Shown piece after piece: positions 43,505 through 52,506 of a DNA stretch of 64,000 nucleotides. The DNA is taken from NCBI RefSeq assembly GCF_030852425.1, contig NZ_NSDM01000003.1, forward strand, positions 434,001 through 498,000. Reading direction: 5' to 3'. The stretch is from Saccharothrix longispora. GTDB lineage: Bacteria; Actinomycetota; Actinomycetes; Mycobacteriales; Pseudonocardiaceae. Within the stretch, counting starts at the first letter, position 1. Each line of letters begins with the position of its first letter. Position numbers and translations under genes: made by a program. The notes beneath the pieces were generated by a model. It had not been told where the DNA came from and searched no databases. It saw only the letters and a program-made list of their open reading frames with translations.

Positions 43505-44638
43505 TCAGCGCGCGGGCGACCAGTGCAGCAGGCGCCCGCCCCACGGCAGCGGCGTGGCCTCGCGCACGATCTCCGCGTGCACCTGGGCGGGTGTCGCGGT
43601 CGGCGTGCCCTGGAGGTGGCGGACGGCGACGCCGCTGACGAAGCCGGTCGCCATCGACGTGCCGCTCAGCGTGTTCACGGCGGTGTCGCCGGTGTGCCAC
43701 GCCGAGGTGATGCCGACGCCCGGCGCGTACAGGTCGACGCCGGCGCCGTGGTTGGAGAACGGCGCCCGCGCGTCGGCCTGGTTGGTGGCGCCGGAGGTGA
43801 GGGCCTCGACGACGCGGGCGGGCGAGGTGTTGGCGACGGTGGTGTTGCTGCCGCCGGCGGTGACCGAGGCGGTGATGCCGGCCGCGATCATGCGGCGCAC
43901 CGCGTCGTCCAGGGCGGTGGACGCCCCGCCGCCGAGGCTGAAGTTCGCCACGGCGGGGCGCACGGCGTTCTGCGTCACCCAGTTCACGCCCGCGATGACG
44001 CCCGCGATGGTGCCGCTGCCGTTGGCGCCCAGGACCCGGACGCCGCACACCCGGGCGCCCTTGGCCACGCCGTACGTGCTGCCGGCGATGACGCCCGCGA
44101 CGTGCGTGCCGTGGCCGTTGTCGTCCTGGGCGACGGAGTCGTTGTCGACGGCGTCGTAGCAGTGGGACGCGCGGCCCGCGAACTCGCGGTGCGTGGTGCG
44201 GATGCCGGTGTCGACCACGTAGGCGGTGACGCCCGCGCCGACCGAGGTCCAGCTGTAGGTGGTGCTCGGCGGCAGGGGGCGCTGGTCGATGCGGTCCAGG
44301 CCCCACGGGGCGTTGGTCTGGGTCGCGTTGGCGTGCACGACCTGGTCCTGCTCGACGTACTCGACGGCCGGGTCGGCGGCGAGCCGGCGGGCCTGGCGCG
44401 GGGTGAGGGTGGCGGTGAAGCCGCCGAACGCGTCGAGCGAGCGCGTGACGCGGTCGCCGAGGCGGGTCGCGACGTCGGCTCGGCCGCTCTCGGTCTTCAC
44501 GATGTAGCTGCCGGGCACGGCGGTCGGCGAGCCCGCGTGCAGGACGGCGGCCTCGGCCTGGGCGGGCGCGGTGAGGACGGCGGTGGTCAGGACGGCGGTC
44601 AGGGCGGTGGTGGCGAGACCCGGTAGGAGCGTGCGCAT
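43505..44638 (-). CDS. Secreted S8 subtilisin-like protein with Asn-to-Gly oxyanion change
   Basis: The 377-residue paralogue of the 41623 protease has a signal (1-28), I9 propeptide and Asp143 (VVDTG), His176 (NGHGTHVAG), Ser328 (SGTSMATGF). The oxyanion AAGN of the paralogue is TAGG here, so Gly263 replaces the transition-state Asn, and the Pro after the Ser motif is Gly. Reduced activity or a noncatalytic role is possible. The ATG follows AGGGGA six bases away. A wide noncoding region lies upstream. Confidence 0.9.
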   Translation of the reverse strand: MRTLLPGLATTALTAVLTTAVLTAPAQAEAAVLHAGSPTAVPGSYIVKTESGRADVATRLGDRVTRSLDAFGGFTATLTPRQARRLAADPAVEYVEQDQVVHANATQTNAPWGLDRIDQRPLPPSTTYSWTSVGAGVTAYVVDTGIRTTHREFAGRASHCYDAVDNDSVAQDDNGHGTHVAGVIAGSTYGVAKGARVCGVRVLGANGSGTIAGVIAGVNWVTQNAVRPAVANFSLGGGASTALDDAVRRMIAAGITASVTAGGSNTTVANTSPARVVEALTSGATNQADARAPFSNHGAGVDLYAPGVGITSAWHTGDTAVNTLSGTSMATGFVSGVAVRHLQGTPTATPAQVHAEIVREATPLPWGGRLLHWSPAR

Positions 44639-45382
44639 GGAGGTTCCCCTGCAGGGTGAGGAGGGACCGGCGCGGATCGCGCGCCGGGTGGTCGAGTCTG
44701 CCGAACGCGGGTCCGCCGCGGGAGCCCGCCGACGCCGGCGGTTCGGTGCCGGCGGTTCGGCGCCGGTCGCCGCGCGGTCCACCGCCCGTCCACCGCGTGT
44801 CCCACATCGTGGGCGCCGGGCGACTCCCGGACGTGATTGAGAAGCCATTCAACGCTGTGGAGAAAATATCGTCGCGGTTGTCGCGGAAAGGCGTGTGGAG
44901 GGCCCGCGCGGCGGTCGGGAGGAAGTCCTTCTCCGCAACCGCGCGGTCCCCGGGAACCTGTTTCCGCGACGCCGAACGGACCGGACCGCGCTCCCGGAAC
45001 GTTCCAGAAGCCCTTGACCTGCGTCGACGACCGATTCTGCGCAACCCGGACCGGAACTTGCGACAACCGGCCGCCGTCCCGGTTCGCGACGACCGCCGCG
45101 AACCCGCCGCGGACGGCGGTGTGCTCCACATCACCCCATGTCCCCAGGGCTGTGCGCCGTCGGGCCGCCCGGACGGGACCAGACGTCCCAGCGCGGTGCG
45201 ACGATCGCCCGACCAGCACCTTCACACCACTGCTGTTAATGAGAATTCAAACATTCCACCGCCGATCGGATTTCGCCGTCCGATTCGGTTAAATTCACTC
45301 CGGGAAACCCGATCGGCTGTACCGCACCGGCTATTTCCCGCGATAACGTCGCTCGCCTTGTCCACAGGAGAACGGAGCGAAG
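44639..45382. other. Long noncoding region upstream of a protease and a regulator gene
   Basis: No open frame here has recognisable family sequence. The right third is AT-rich for this genome (GTTAATGAGAATTCAAAC near 45235; GGTTAAATTCAC near 45290). A 10-bp palindrome GGAACGTTCC occurs at 44996-45005. It probably contains divergent promoters for the S8 gene and the HTH regulator. Confidence 0.5.
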
Positions 45383-46345
45383 ATGCCTACGCCAGTCGTC
45401 GGACAGGAATCGCGGGTGCGCGATCCCCGACGGGACGACGCGGGGGACGACCCCTTCGCGGACGCTTTGCGAGCGGCGATCCGGGCGAAAGGGCTCAGCC
45501 TGGAACGCCTCCAGCACAAGCTGCGGGGTCGCGGCGTGGCGGTCAGCATCGCCGCGCTGAGCTACTGGCAGTCGGGCCGGAGACGGCCGGAGCGACCGGA
45601 CTCGCTCACCGCGGTCGGCCACCTGGAGGAGATCCTGGAGGTCGGCGAGGGCGGCCTGAGCACCCTGCTCGGCCCGCCGCGCCCGCGCGGCAAGGCGCGA
45701 CCGCGGACCCGGGTCGCGGGTCCCGAGGGCTGGGTCGGCGAGCACGACCACGCCTCGATCGCCGAACTGCTCGCCGACGTCGACACGAGCACCGACCAGG
45801 ACCTGACGCGGCTCAGCCTGCGCGACCAGGTGGAGCTCGCGATGGACGGCAGCACCCGCCGGGTGCGGTCGCGCCAGGTGCTGCGCGCCGAGCGCGCGGG
45901 CGTCGACCGGGTGCTGCTCGGCTACGACACCCGGCTGCCCGGCGACCCCCTGCCGGTGATCGGCACGCTGAGGTCGTGCCGGCTGGGACGGGTGTCCGCG
46001 GACCCCCGCAACGGCCTGATGGTCGCCGAACTGCTGTTCGACCGCCCGCTGCGCCGGGGTGAGCGGACCGCCGTGGAGTACGAGCTGATCCACGTCGCCC
46101 CGCACCACCCGACCTACGACAACACCCACTCCCGCCGGTTCCGCCTGCCGGTGCGCGAGTACGTCCTGGAGGTCCGCTACGACTCGCGCTGCCGACCCGC
46201 GCGCTGTGAACAGTTCACCACCGGTTTGACCGGTGGAGAACCAACCGACGTACGCGAAACCCCGGTGGACACCTGGGGCTACGCGTACGCGGTCGCGCTG
46301 GACTTCGGTCCCGGCGTCGTCGGCCTGCGCTGGGAATGGGCCTGA
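45383..46345 (+). CDS. HTH regulator-like protein with large C-terminal domain
   Basis: The 320-residue protein has an N-terminal Xre-like helix-turn-helix (FADALRAAIRAKGLSLERLQ, then VAVSIAALSYWQSGRRRPER). A Pro/Arg linker and a C-terminal beta-rich domain of about 200 residues (IAELLADVDTSTDQDLTRLS, then VEYELIHVAPHHPTYDNTHSRRF) follow. The latter has no function I recognise; the arrangement recurs in Pseudonocardiales to my knowledge. ATG 45383 has GGAG five bases upstream. Its DNA target could be the long upstream region. Confidence 0.7.
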   Translation: MPTPVVGQESRVRDPRRDDAGDDPFADALRAAIRAKGLSLERLQHKLRGRGVAVSIAALSYWQSGRRRPERPDSLTAVGHLEEILEVGEGGLSTLLGPPRPRGKARPRTRVAGPEGWVGEHDHASIAELLADVDTSTDQDLTRLSLRDQVELAMDGSTRRVRSRQVLRAERAGVDRVLLGYDTRLPGDPLPVIGTLRSCRLGRVSADPRNGLMVAELLFDRPLRRGERTAVEYELIHVAPHHPTYDNTHSRRFRLPVREYVLEVRYDSRCRPARCEQFTTGLTGGEPTDVRETPVDTWGYAYAVALDFGPGVVGLRWEWA

Positions 46346-46346
46346 C

Positions 46347-47510
46347 CTAATAGGAGCGCGGCAGTCGCAGCGTGTGCTGCGCCACGAAGTTCAGGATCAT
46401 TTCCCGGCTGACCGGGGCGATGCGGGACAACCGGGACGCGGCGAGCAGGGCACCCAGTCCGTACTCGGACGACAGCCCGTTGCCGCCGTGCACCTGGATG
46501 GCCTGGTCCACCGCCCCCGCCACCGCCTCCCCCGCCGCGTACTTGGCCATGTTGGCCGCTTCGCCCGCGGCCCGGTCCTCCCCGGCGTCGTAGAGCGCCG
46601 CGGCCTTCTGGGTCATCAACCTCGCCAGCTCGACCTGGATCGCGCACTGCGCCAGCGGGTGCGCGATGCCCTGGTGCGCGCCGATCGGCGTGTCCCACAC
46701 GGTCCTGGTGCGGGCGTAGTCGGCCGCCTGGTCCAGTGCGCGGCGGGCCATGCCGGTGGCGAACGACGCCGCCATGATCCGCTCGGGGTTCAGGCCGGCG
46801 AACAGCTGCGCCAGCCCCGCGTCCTCGGTGCCCACCAGCGCGTCGAGGGGCAACCGGACGTCGTCGAAGAAGCACGTGAACTGCTTCTCCGGTGACACGA
46901 CCTCCATCGGGATGTGCCGGTAGGTGAAGCCGGGCGCGTCCGTCGGCACGATCACCAGGGAGGGGAGCAGGCGGTTGCCGGTCGCGTCGACGTGGCGTGC
47001 CACGACGAGCACGTGGCCCACCTCGTCGACGCCGGAGATGTAGTACTTGCCGCCACCGAGGACCCACTCGTCGCCGTCGCGGCGGATCGAGGTGGTGAGC
47101 CGGTGCGAGTTGGAGCCCGCGTCCGGCTCGGTGATGGCGAACGCCATCTTGGTGGTGCCGTCGGCGAACCCGGGCAGCCAGCGCCGCTTCTGCGCGTCGG
47201 TGCCGAAGCGGGCGATGACCGTGGCGCAGATGGCCGGCGAGACCACGGTCAGCAGCAGCGGGCACCCGGCGGCGGCCAGCTCCTCGCACACCGCGGCCAG
47301 GTCGCCGATGCCGCCACCGCCACCGCCGTACTCCTCGGGCACGGCGACGCCGAGGTAGCCGAGCCGGCCCGCCTCGGCCCACAGCTCGTCGGTCTTCTCC
47401 CCCGCCCTCGCCTTGGCGGTGAAGTACTCGTGGCCGTACTTCCCGGCCAGGTCGGCGACCGCCGCGCGCAGCGCGCGCCGCTCCGCGCTCTCGGTGAAGT
47501 TCATCGTCAT
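46347..47510 (-). CDS. Acyl-CoA dehydrogenase (last gene of AtuA/carboxylase operon)
   Basis: The 387-residue flavoprotein shows the ACAD fold: VPEEYGGGGGG, FAITEPDAGSNSHRL (FAD/substrate loop), GGGKYYISG and QVHGGNGLSSEYGLG near the C-terminus. It oxidises an acyl-CoA at the alpha,beta bond. Its ATG overlaps the stop of the carboxylase alpha gene. The usual catalytic Glu region is less canonical than in the paralogue at 51023. It probably works with that paralogue and the carboxylase on a branched or terpenoid-derived acyl-CoA; substrate is inference. Confidence 0.9.
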   Translation of the reverse strand: MTMNFTESAERRALRAAVADLAGKYGHEYFTAKARAGEKTDELWAEAGRLGYLGVAVPEEYGGGGGGIGDLAAVCEELAAAGCPLLLTVVSPAICATVIARFGTDAQKRRWLPGFADGTTKMAFAITEPDAGSNSHRLTTSIRRDGDEWVLGGGKYYISGVDEVGHVLVVARHVDATGNRLLPSLVIVPTDAPGFTYRHIPMEVVSPEKQFTCFFDDVRLPLDALVGTEDAGLAQLFAGLNPERIMAASFATGMARRALDQAADYARTRTVWDTPIGAHQGIAHPLAQCAIQVELARLMTQKAAALYDAGEDRAAGEAANMAKYAAGEAVAGAVDQAIQVHGGNGLSSEYGLGALLAASRLSRIAPVSREMILNFVAQHTLRLPRSY

Positions 47511-49423
47511 CGCCCGGAACCTCCACTCGACCCCGCAAGCGGGTCTTCGACCACGACGGCGAGCACGTCGCCCGCGTCGACCTGCCGGCCCGCCTCGGTC
47601 AGGACCTCGGTGACCGTGCCCCCGGACGCGGCGAGCACCCGGTGCTCCATCTTCATGGCCTCCAGCACGAACAGCTCCGCGCCGGCCTCGACCCGCTGCC
47701 CCGCCTCGACGGCGACCCGGACGACCGTGCCGGGCATGGGCGCGACGGTCGCGCCCTCGGCCACCACCGCCTCCGGTTCGGGGAAGCGGGGGCGCGTCCG
47801 CAGCGACACCGGGCCCACCTCCACCCGGTCGTCGTAGACGGCGACCGGGTACGCCGTGCGCACGCCGCCGCGCTCGATCACCACCGCGTCGCGTGCCGCC
47901 GACACCACGGTCAGGCCCTCGACCCCGGTCTCCACGCCCGCGCGGGTGTGCCGGTAGTCGACCTCGACCACCTCGTCGCCGTGCTCGAACACCGCCCGCT
48001 GCGGCTGGGAGGCGAGGTTGCGCCACCCCAGGGGGGCGCCGGTCAGCGGCAGGGCGTCCCGCCGGCGCTCGGCCAGCGCGAGGGCGGCGGCCAGCGCGGC
48101 GGGCCGCACGTCGGTCCCCGGAGGTTCGGTGAGGCGGTGCTGGTCGAGGAACCCGGTGTGCGTCGCGCCCGCCTCGAACTCCGGGTGCCGCAGCACCCGG
48201 ACGAGCAGGTCGCGGTTGGTGACCAGCCCGTGCAGCTCGGCCCGCTCCAGCGCGGCGGCCAGCTTGCGCACCGCGGCGTGCCGGGTCGGGGCCCACGCGA
48301 CGACCTTGGCCAGCATCGGGTCGTAGTGCACGCCGACCTCGCTGCCGTCCTCGACGCCGCTGTCCACCCGGACCCCGCCGGGCACGGCGAAGCGGTGCAG
48401 CACGCCGCTCGCGGGCCGCCAGTCGTGCGCCGGGTCCTCGGCGTAGAGGCGGACCTCGACCGCGTGGCCGTCCGGGGACGGCGGTTCGGCGGGCAGCCGG
48501 GCACCCTCGGCGATGGCGAGCTGCCAGGCCACCAGGTCGACGCCGAACACCTCCTCGGTGACCGGGTGCTCCACCTGGAGGCGGGTGTTGACCTCCAGGA
48601 AGTGGAAGTCGCCGTCGTCGGTGTAGAGGAACTCGACGGTGCCCGCGCCGACGTAGCCGATGGCCTCGGCGGCCCGGGTGGCGGCGGCGAACAGCCGCTC
48701 GCGCGCCTCGGCGGTGACGGCCGGGCTCGGCGTCTCCTCGACGATCTTCTGGTGCCGCCGCTGGATGGAGCACTCCCGTTCCCCCAGCGCCCACACCGTG
48801 CCGTGCGCGTCGGCGAGCACCTGCACCTCGACGTGCCGCGCGTGCTCCAGCAGGGGTTCGCAGAACACCGTGCCGTCGCCGAACGCCGACTCCGCCTCGC
48901 GCCGGGCGGCGGCCACCGCCCCGGCCAGCCGGTCGTGCGACCGCACCACCCGCATCCCGCGACCGCCGCCGCCGGCGGACGCCTTGACCAGGAGCGGGAA
49001 CCCGGTGGCGGTCTCCGGGTCCAGCTCGGGCAGCACCGGGACGCCGACGGCGGCCATCCGCTCCTTCGCGGCGACCTTCGAGCCCATCGCCTCGATCACG
49101 CCGGGGTCGGGGCCGACCCAGGTGAGCCCGGCGTCCAGCACGGCGCGGGCGAACGACGCGTTCTCGGACAGGAACCCGTAGCCCGGGTGCACCGCGTCCG
49201 CGCCCGACGCGAGCGCGGCGGCCACCAGCAGGTCGGCGCGCAGGTAGGTCTCGGTCGGCGACGCGCCGGGCAGGCGCACGGACGCGTCGGCCTCGCGCAC
49301 GTGGGGGGCGCGGGCGTCGGGGTCGGAGAACACGGCGACGGGCGAGACGCCCAGCTCGCGGCACGTCCGGATGACGCGGCGCGCGATCTCGCCCCGGTTC
49401 GCGATCAACAGCCTGCGGATCAT
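47507..49423 (-). CDS. Biotin-dependent acyl-CoA carboxylase alpha subunit
   Basis: The 638-residue protein contains biotin carboxylase (IRRLLIANRGEIARRVIRT, ATP-grasp KASAGGGGRGMRVV, EVNTRLQVEHPVTEE). A linker domain and a C-terminal biotinyl domain with LEAMKMEH (biotinylated Lys) follow. It carboxylates biotin with bicarbonate and ATP for the adjacent carboxyltransferase. ATG 49423 has GAGG five bases upstream and lies seven bases after the stop of the beta gene. Methylcrotonyl-, geranyl- or propionyl-CoA are candidate substrates. Confidence 0.95.
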   Translation of the reverse strand: MIRRLLIANRGEIARRVIRTCRELGVSPVAVFSDPDARAPHVREADASVRLPGASPTETYLRADLLVAAALASGADAVHPGYGFLSENASFARAVLDAGLTWVGPDPGVIEAMGSKVAAKERMAAVGVPVLPELDPETATGFPLLVKASAGGGGRGMRVVRSHDRLAGAVAAARREAESAFGDGTVFCEPLLEHARHVEVQVLADAHGTVWALGERECSIQRRHQKIVEETPSPAVTAEARERLFAAATRAAEAIGYVGAGTVEFLYTDDGDFHFLEVNTRLQVEHPVTEEVFGVDLVAWQLAIAEGARLPAEPPSPDGHAVEVRLYAEDPAHDWRPASGVLHRFAVPGGVRVDSGVEDGSEVGVHYDPMLAKVVAWAPTRHAAVRKLAAALERAELHGLVTNRDLLVRVLRHPEFEAGATHTGFLDQHRLTEPPGTDVRPAALAAALALAERRRDALPLTGAPLGWRNLASQPQRAVFEHGDEVVEVDYRHTRAGVETGVEGLTVVSAARDAVVIERGGVRTAYPVAVYDDRVEVGPVSLRTRPRFPEPEAVVAEGATVAPMPGTVVRVAVEAGQRVEAGAELFVLEAMKMEHRVLAASGGTVTEVLTEAGRQVDAGDVLAVVVEDPLAGSSGGSGR

Positions 49424-49430
49424 CCCGTCC

Positions 49431-51026
49431 TCACATCCGGAAGACGCCGTAGCCCTCGGCGCCCCTGATCGGTCCACTGTGGATCGCCGACAGGCACAGC
49501 CCGAGCACCGTGCGGGTGTCGCGCGGGTCGATCACGCCGTCGTCGTAGAGCCGGCCGGACAGGAACGCCGCCAGGGACTGCTGCTCGATCTGCCCCTCGA
49601 CCATCCGCCGCATGGCCTCGTCGTGCTCCTCGGCGTACTCCTGCCCCTTCGCCGCCGCCGCCTGCCGCGCCACGATCGACAGCACGCCCGCGAGCTGCGC
49701 GGGCCCCATCACGGCCGACTTGGCGTTGGGCCAGGTGAACAGGAACCTCGGGTCGTAGGCCCGGCCGCACATGCCGTAGTTGCCCGCGCCGTAGGACGCG
49801 CCCATCACCACGGTCAGGTGCGGCACGCGGCTGTTCGACACGGCGTTGATCATCATCGCGCCGTGCTTGATGATGCCGCCCTGCTCGTACCGGGCGCCGA
49901 CCATGTAACCGGTGGTGTTCTGGAGGAACAGCAGCGGTGTGTCGCCGCTGTTGGCGAGCTGGATGAACTGCGCCGCCTTCTGCGCCTCCTCGCTGAACAG
50001 CACGCCGCGCGCGTTGGCCAGCACCCCGATCGGGTAGCCGTGCAGGTCCGCCCACCCCGTCACGAGGGCGGCGCCGTAGTCGGGCTTGAACTCGTCGAAC
50101 CTCGAGCCGTCCACCAGCCGGGCGATCACCTCGCGCGGGTCGAACGGCACGCGCAGGTCCGTCGGCACGAGCCCGAGCAGCTCCTCCTCGTCGAACAGCG
50201 GCGGCTCGGCGGGCTTCGGCGCGGGCCCGAGCTTGCGGCGGTTCAACCGGGCCACCACGCGCCGGGTCAGCCGGATCGCGTCGACCTCGTCGGTGGCCAC
50301 GAAGTCCGCCAGCCCGGACGTGGTGCCGTGCATCCGCGCGCCGCCCAGCGACTCGTCGTCGGACTCCTCGCCGGTGGCCATCTTCACCAGCGGCGGCCCG
50401 CCGAGGAACACCTTCGAGCGGTCCTTGACCATGATCACGTAGTCGGACGTGCCCGGCACGTACGCGCCGCCCGCCGTGGCGTTGCCGAACACCGCGCTGA
50501 TCGTCGGGATGCCCGCCGCCGACAGCCGGGTCAGGTCGCGGAACGCCCGCCCGCCGGGGATGAAGATCTCGCTCTGGCTGGGCAGGTCCGCCCCGCCGGA
50601 CTCGACCAGCCCGATCAGCGGCAGGCGGTTCTGCAGCGCGATGTCGTTGGCGCGGAACGTCTTGCGCAGCGTCCACGGGTTGCTCGCGCCGCCGCGCACG
50701 GTGGGGTCGTTGGCCACGATCACGCACTCGACGCCCTCGACCACGCCGATGCCCGTCACCACGCTCGCGCCGACCGGGTAGTCGGTGCCCCAGGCGGCCA
50801 GCGGCGACAGCTCCAGGAACGGGCTGTCGGGGTCGACGAGCAGCTCGACGCGCTCGCGCGCCAGCAGCTTGCCGCGCCGGTGGTGCCGCTCGGTGTACTT
50901 CGGCCCGCCGCCCGCGAGGGCCTTGGCCTGCTCGGCGTCCAGCTCGGCCAGCTTGGCCAGCAACGCCTCCCTGTTCTCGGCGTAGCCCGGCGACCGGGTG
51001 TCCACCGCCGTGCGCAGCGTCGTCAT
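49431..51026 (-). CDS. Acyl-CoA carboxylase beta (carboxyltransferase) subunit
   Basis: The 531-residue crotonase-fold protein resembles methylcrotonyl-CoA carboxylase beta: RGGASNPWTLRKTFRAN, VESGGADLPSQSEIF, GNATAGGAYVPG, then LQNTTGYMVGARYEQGGIIKHGA and MGASYGAGNYGMCGRAYDPRF. It transfers CO2 from biotin to acyl-CoA. MccB/AtuC-type features plus the neighbouring AtuA gene suggest a methylcrotonyl- or geranyl-like substrate. It overlaps the upstream ACAD gene by ATGA. Confidence 0.94.
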   Translation of the reverse strand: MTTLRTAVDTRSPGYAENREALLAKLAELDAEQAKALAGGGPKYTERHHRRGKLLARERVELLVDPDSPFLELSPLAAWGTDYPVGASVVTGIGVVEGVECVIVANDPTVRGGASNPWTLRKTFRANDIALQNRLPLIGLVESGGADLPSQSEIFIPGGRAFRDLTRLSAAGIPTISAVFGNATAGGAYVPGTSDYVIMVKDRSKVFLGGPPLVKMATGEESDDESLGGARMHGTTSGLADFVATDEVDAIRLTRRVVARLNRRKLGPAPKPAEPPLFDEEELLGLVPTDLRVPFDPREVIARLVDGSRFDEFKPDYGAALVTGWADLHGYPIGVLANARGVLFSEEAQKAAQFIQLANSGDTPLLFLQNTTGYMVGARYEQGGIIKHGAMMINAVSNSRVPHLTVVMGASYGAGNYGMCGRAYDPRFLFTWPNAKSAVMGPAQLAGVLSIVARQAAAAKGQEYAEEHDEAMRRMVEGQIEQQSLAAFLSGRLYDDGVIDPRDTRTVLGLCLSAIHSGPIRGAEGYGVFRM

Positions 51027-52174
51027 GCCGTGTACCCCAATCGCCTGGCCGCCAGCTCGGTCATCACCTCGGTCGCGCCGCCCCCGATGCCGAGGACGCG
51101 CGCGTCCCGGTAGTGCCGCTCCACCTCCGCGTCGCGCAGGTAGCCGACGCCGCCGTGCAGCTGGACGGCGGCGTCCACCACGAACGAGCAAGCCTCGACG
51201 GCCGCGTTCTTCGCGAAGCACACCTGCGCCACGACCTCCTCGCCCCGCGCCGCCCGCACCGCCACCTCGCGGGTGTAGGTGCGGGCGAGGTCGACGCGCT
51301 GCGCCATCTCCACGAGCCGGTGCGACACGACCTGCCGCGCGATCAGCGGCTTGCCGAAGGTCTCCCGCTGCCGGACGTGCGCCACCGCGAGGTCCAGCGC
51401 GCGCTGGGCCGTCGCGTACGCCTGCACGGCCAGCGAGATCCGCTCCGCCTGGAACTGGCGCATGACCAGCCCGAACCCGGCGTTCTCCCCGCCCACGAGG
51501 TTCGCCACCGGCACGCGGGCGTCCACGAAGGACAGGTCGGCGGTGTCGGAGCAGTGCCAGCCCATCTTCTCCAGCCGCCGGTCCACGCCGAAACCCGGCG
51601 TGCCGCGCTCCACCACGAGCAGGCTGATGCCCCGGGAGCCCGGCCCGCCGGTGCGCACCGCCGTGGTCACGAAGTCCGCCCGCGTCCCGGAGGTGATGAA
51701 CGCCTTCGCGCCGTTGACGACGTAGTGGTCGCCGTCACGGCGCGCGGTGGTGCGCAGCGCGGCCACGTCCGACCCGCCACCGGGTTCGGTGATGGCCAGC
51801 GACCCGATCAGCTCGCCCGCCAGGGCCGGCCGCGCGAACCGGTCGACCTGCGCCGGGTCGCCGGCGTCCACGATGTGCGGCACCGCGATGCCGTGCGTGA
51901 GCAGCCCGGCGACCAGGCCGGACGAGCCGCCCGCCTGGATCAGCTCCTCGGTGACCACGACGGTGTCGAGCAGGTCGCCCGCGCCGCCGACGGACTCGGG
52001 GAAGCCGACGCCCAGCAACCCGATGGACGCCGCCGCCCGGTGCAGCGAACGCGGCAGCCCGCCCGCGCGCTCCCACTCGTCCAGGTGCGGCACGACCTCC
52101 CGCTCGGTGAACCGCCGCACGGTCGCGCGCAGGTCCCGCCGCTCCGGCGTGTCGAACAGCTCTCCCGTGCTCAC
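51023..52174 (-). CDS. Acyl-CoA dehydrogenase
   Basis: The 383-residue enzyme has LAITEPGGGSDVAALRTTA, VNGAKAFITSGTRADFV, ERISLAVQAYATAQRAL and QLHGGVGYLRDAEVERHYRDARVLGIGGGATEVM-type C-terminal sequence (split motifs), which places the FAD and catalytic Glu as in isovaleryl/citronellyl-type dehydrogenases. GTG start overlaps the stop of the AtuA C-domain gene. It likely produces the unsaturated acyl-CoA that the carboxylase then uses. Confidence 0.93.
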   Translation of the reverse strand: MSTGELFDTPERRDLRATVRRFTEREVVPHLDEWERAGGLPRSLHRAAASIGLLGVGFPESVGGAGDLLDTVVVTEELIQAGGSSGLVAGLLTHGIAVPHIVDAGDPAQVDRFARPALAGELIGSLAITEPGGGSDVAALRTTARRDGDHYVVNGAKAFITSGTRADFVTTAVRTGGPGSRGISLLVVERGTPGFGVDRRLEKMGWHCSDTADLSFVDARVPVANLVGGENAGFGLVMRQFQAERISLAVQAYATAQRALDLAVAHVRQRETFGKPLIARQVVSHRLVEMAQRVDLARTYTREVAVRAARGEEVVAQVCFAKNAAVEACSFVVDAAVQLHGGVGYLRDAEVERHYRDARVLGIGGGATEVMTELAARRLGYTA

Positions 52175-52506
52175 AGCAGCTCCTCGGGGACGTCCACGTG
52201 CCGGGAGCGCAGCCACTCGCCCAGCGCCTTGGCCTGCGGGTCGAACCGGGTGGAGGAGGCGACGCCGTCGCCGAGCAGGCCGCGCAGCACGAAGTTCAGC
52301 GCGCGCAGGTTCGGCAGCTCGTACCGGACGACCTCGCCCGCCTCGGGCAGCAGCTCCTTGAGCCGGGCCACCGTCAGCTCGGCGCGCAGCCACTCGTACC
52401 GCGCGTCGGTGCGCGCCCACACGCCGAGGTTGGCGTCACCGCCCTTGTCGCCCGACCGCGCGCCGGCGATCGAGCCCAGGGGGACCCTCCTGCGGGGGGC
52501 GCTCAT
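52171..52506 (-). CDS. AtuA C-terminal-domain-like small protein
   Basis: This 111-residue protein has VPLGSIAGARSGDKGGDANLGVWARTD, a segment matching the C-terminal domain that is fused to AtuA/DUF1446 proteins in many bacteria and separate in others. Here it is a separate gene directly after the AtuA gene with overlapping start and stop codons. It presumably associates with AtuA. The biochemical function of either part is not established. Confidence 0.85.
   Translation of the reverse strand: MSAPRRRVPLGSIAGARSGDKGGDANLGVWARTDARYEWLRAELTVARLKELLPEAGEVVRYELPNLRALNFVLRGLLGDGVASSTRFDPQAKALGEWLRSRHVDVPEELL

Noticed and set aside
44599-45225. 208-codon open frame upstream of the second protease
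   Set aside because: Arg/Pro-rich product without similarity, in an AT-richer region that looks noncoding.
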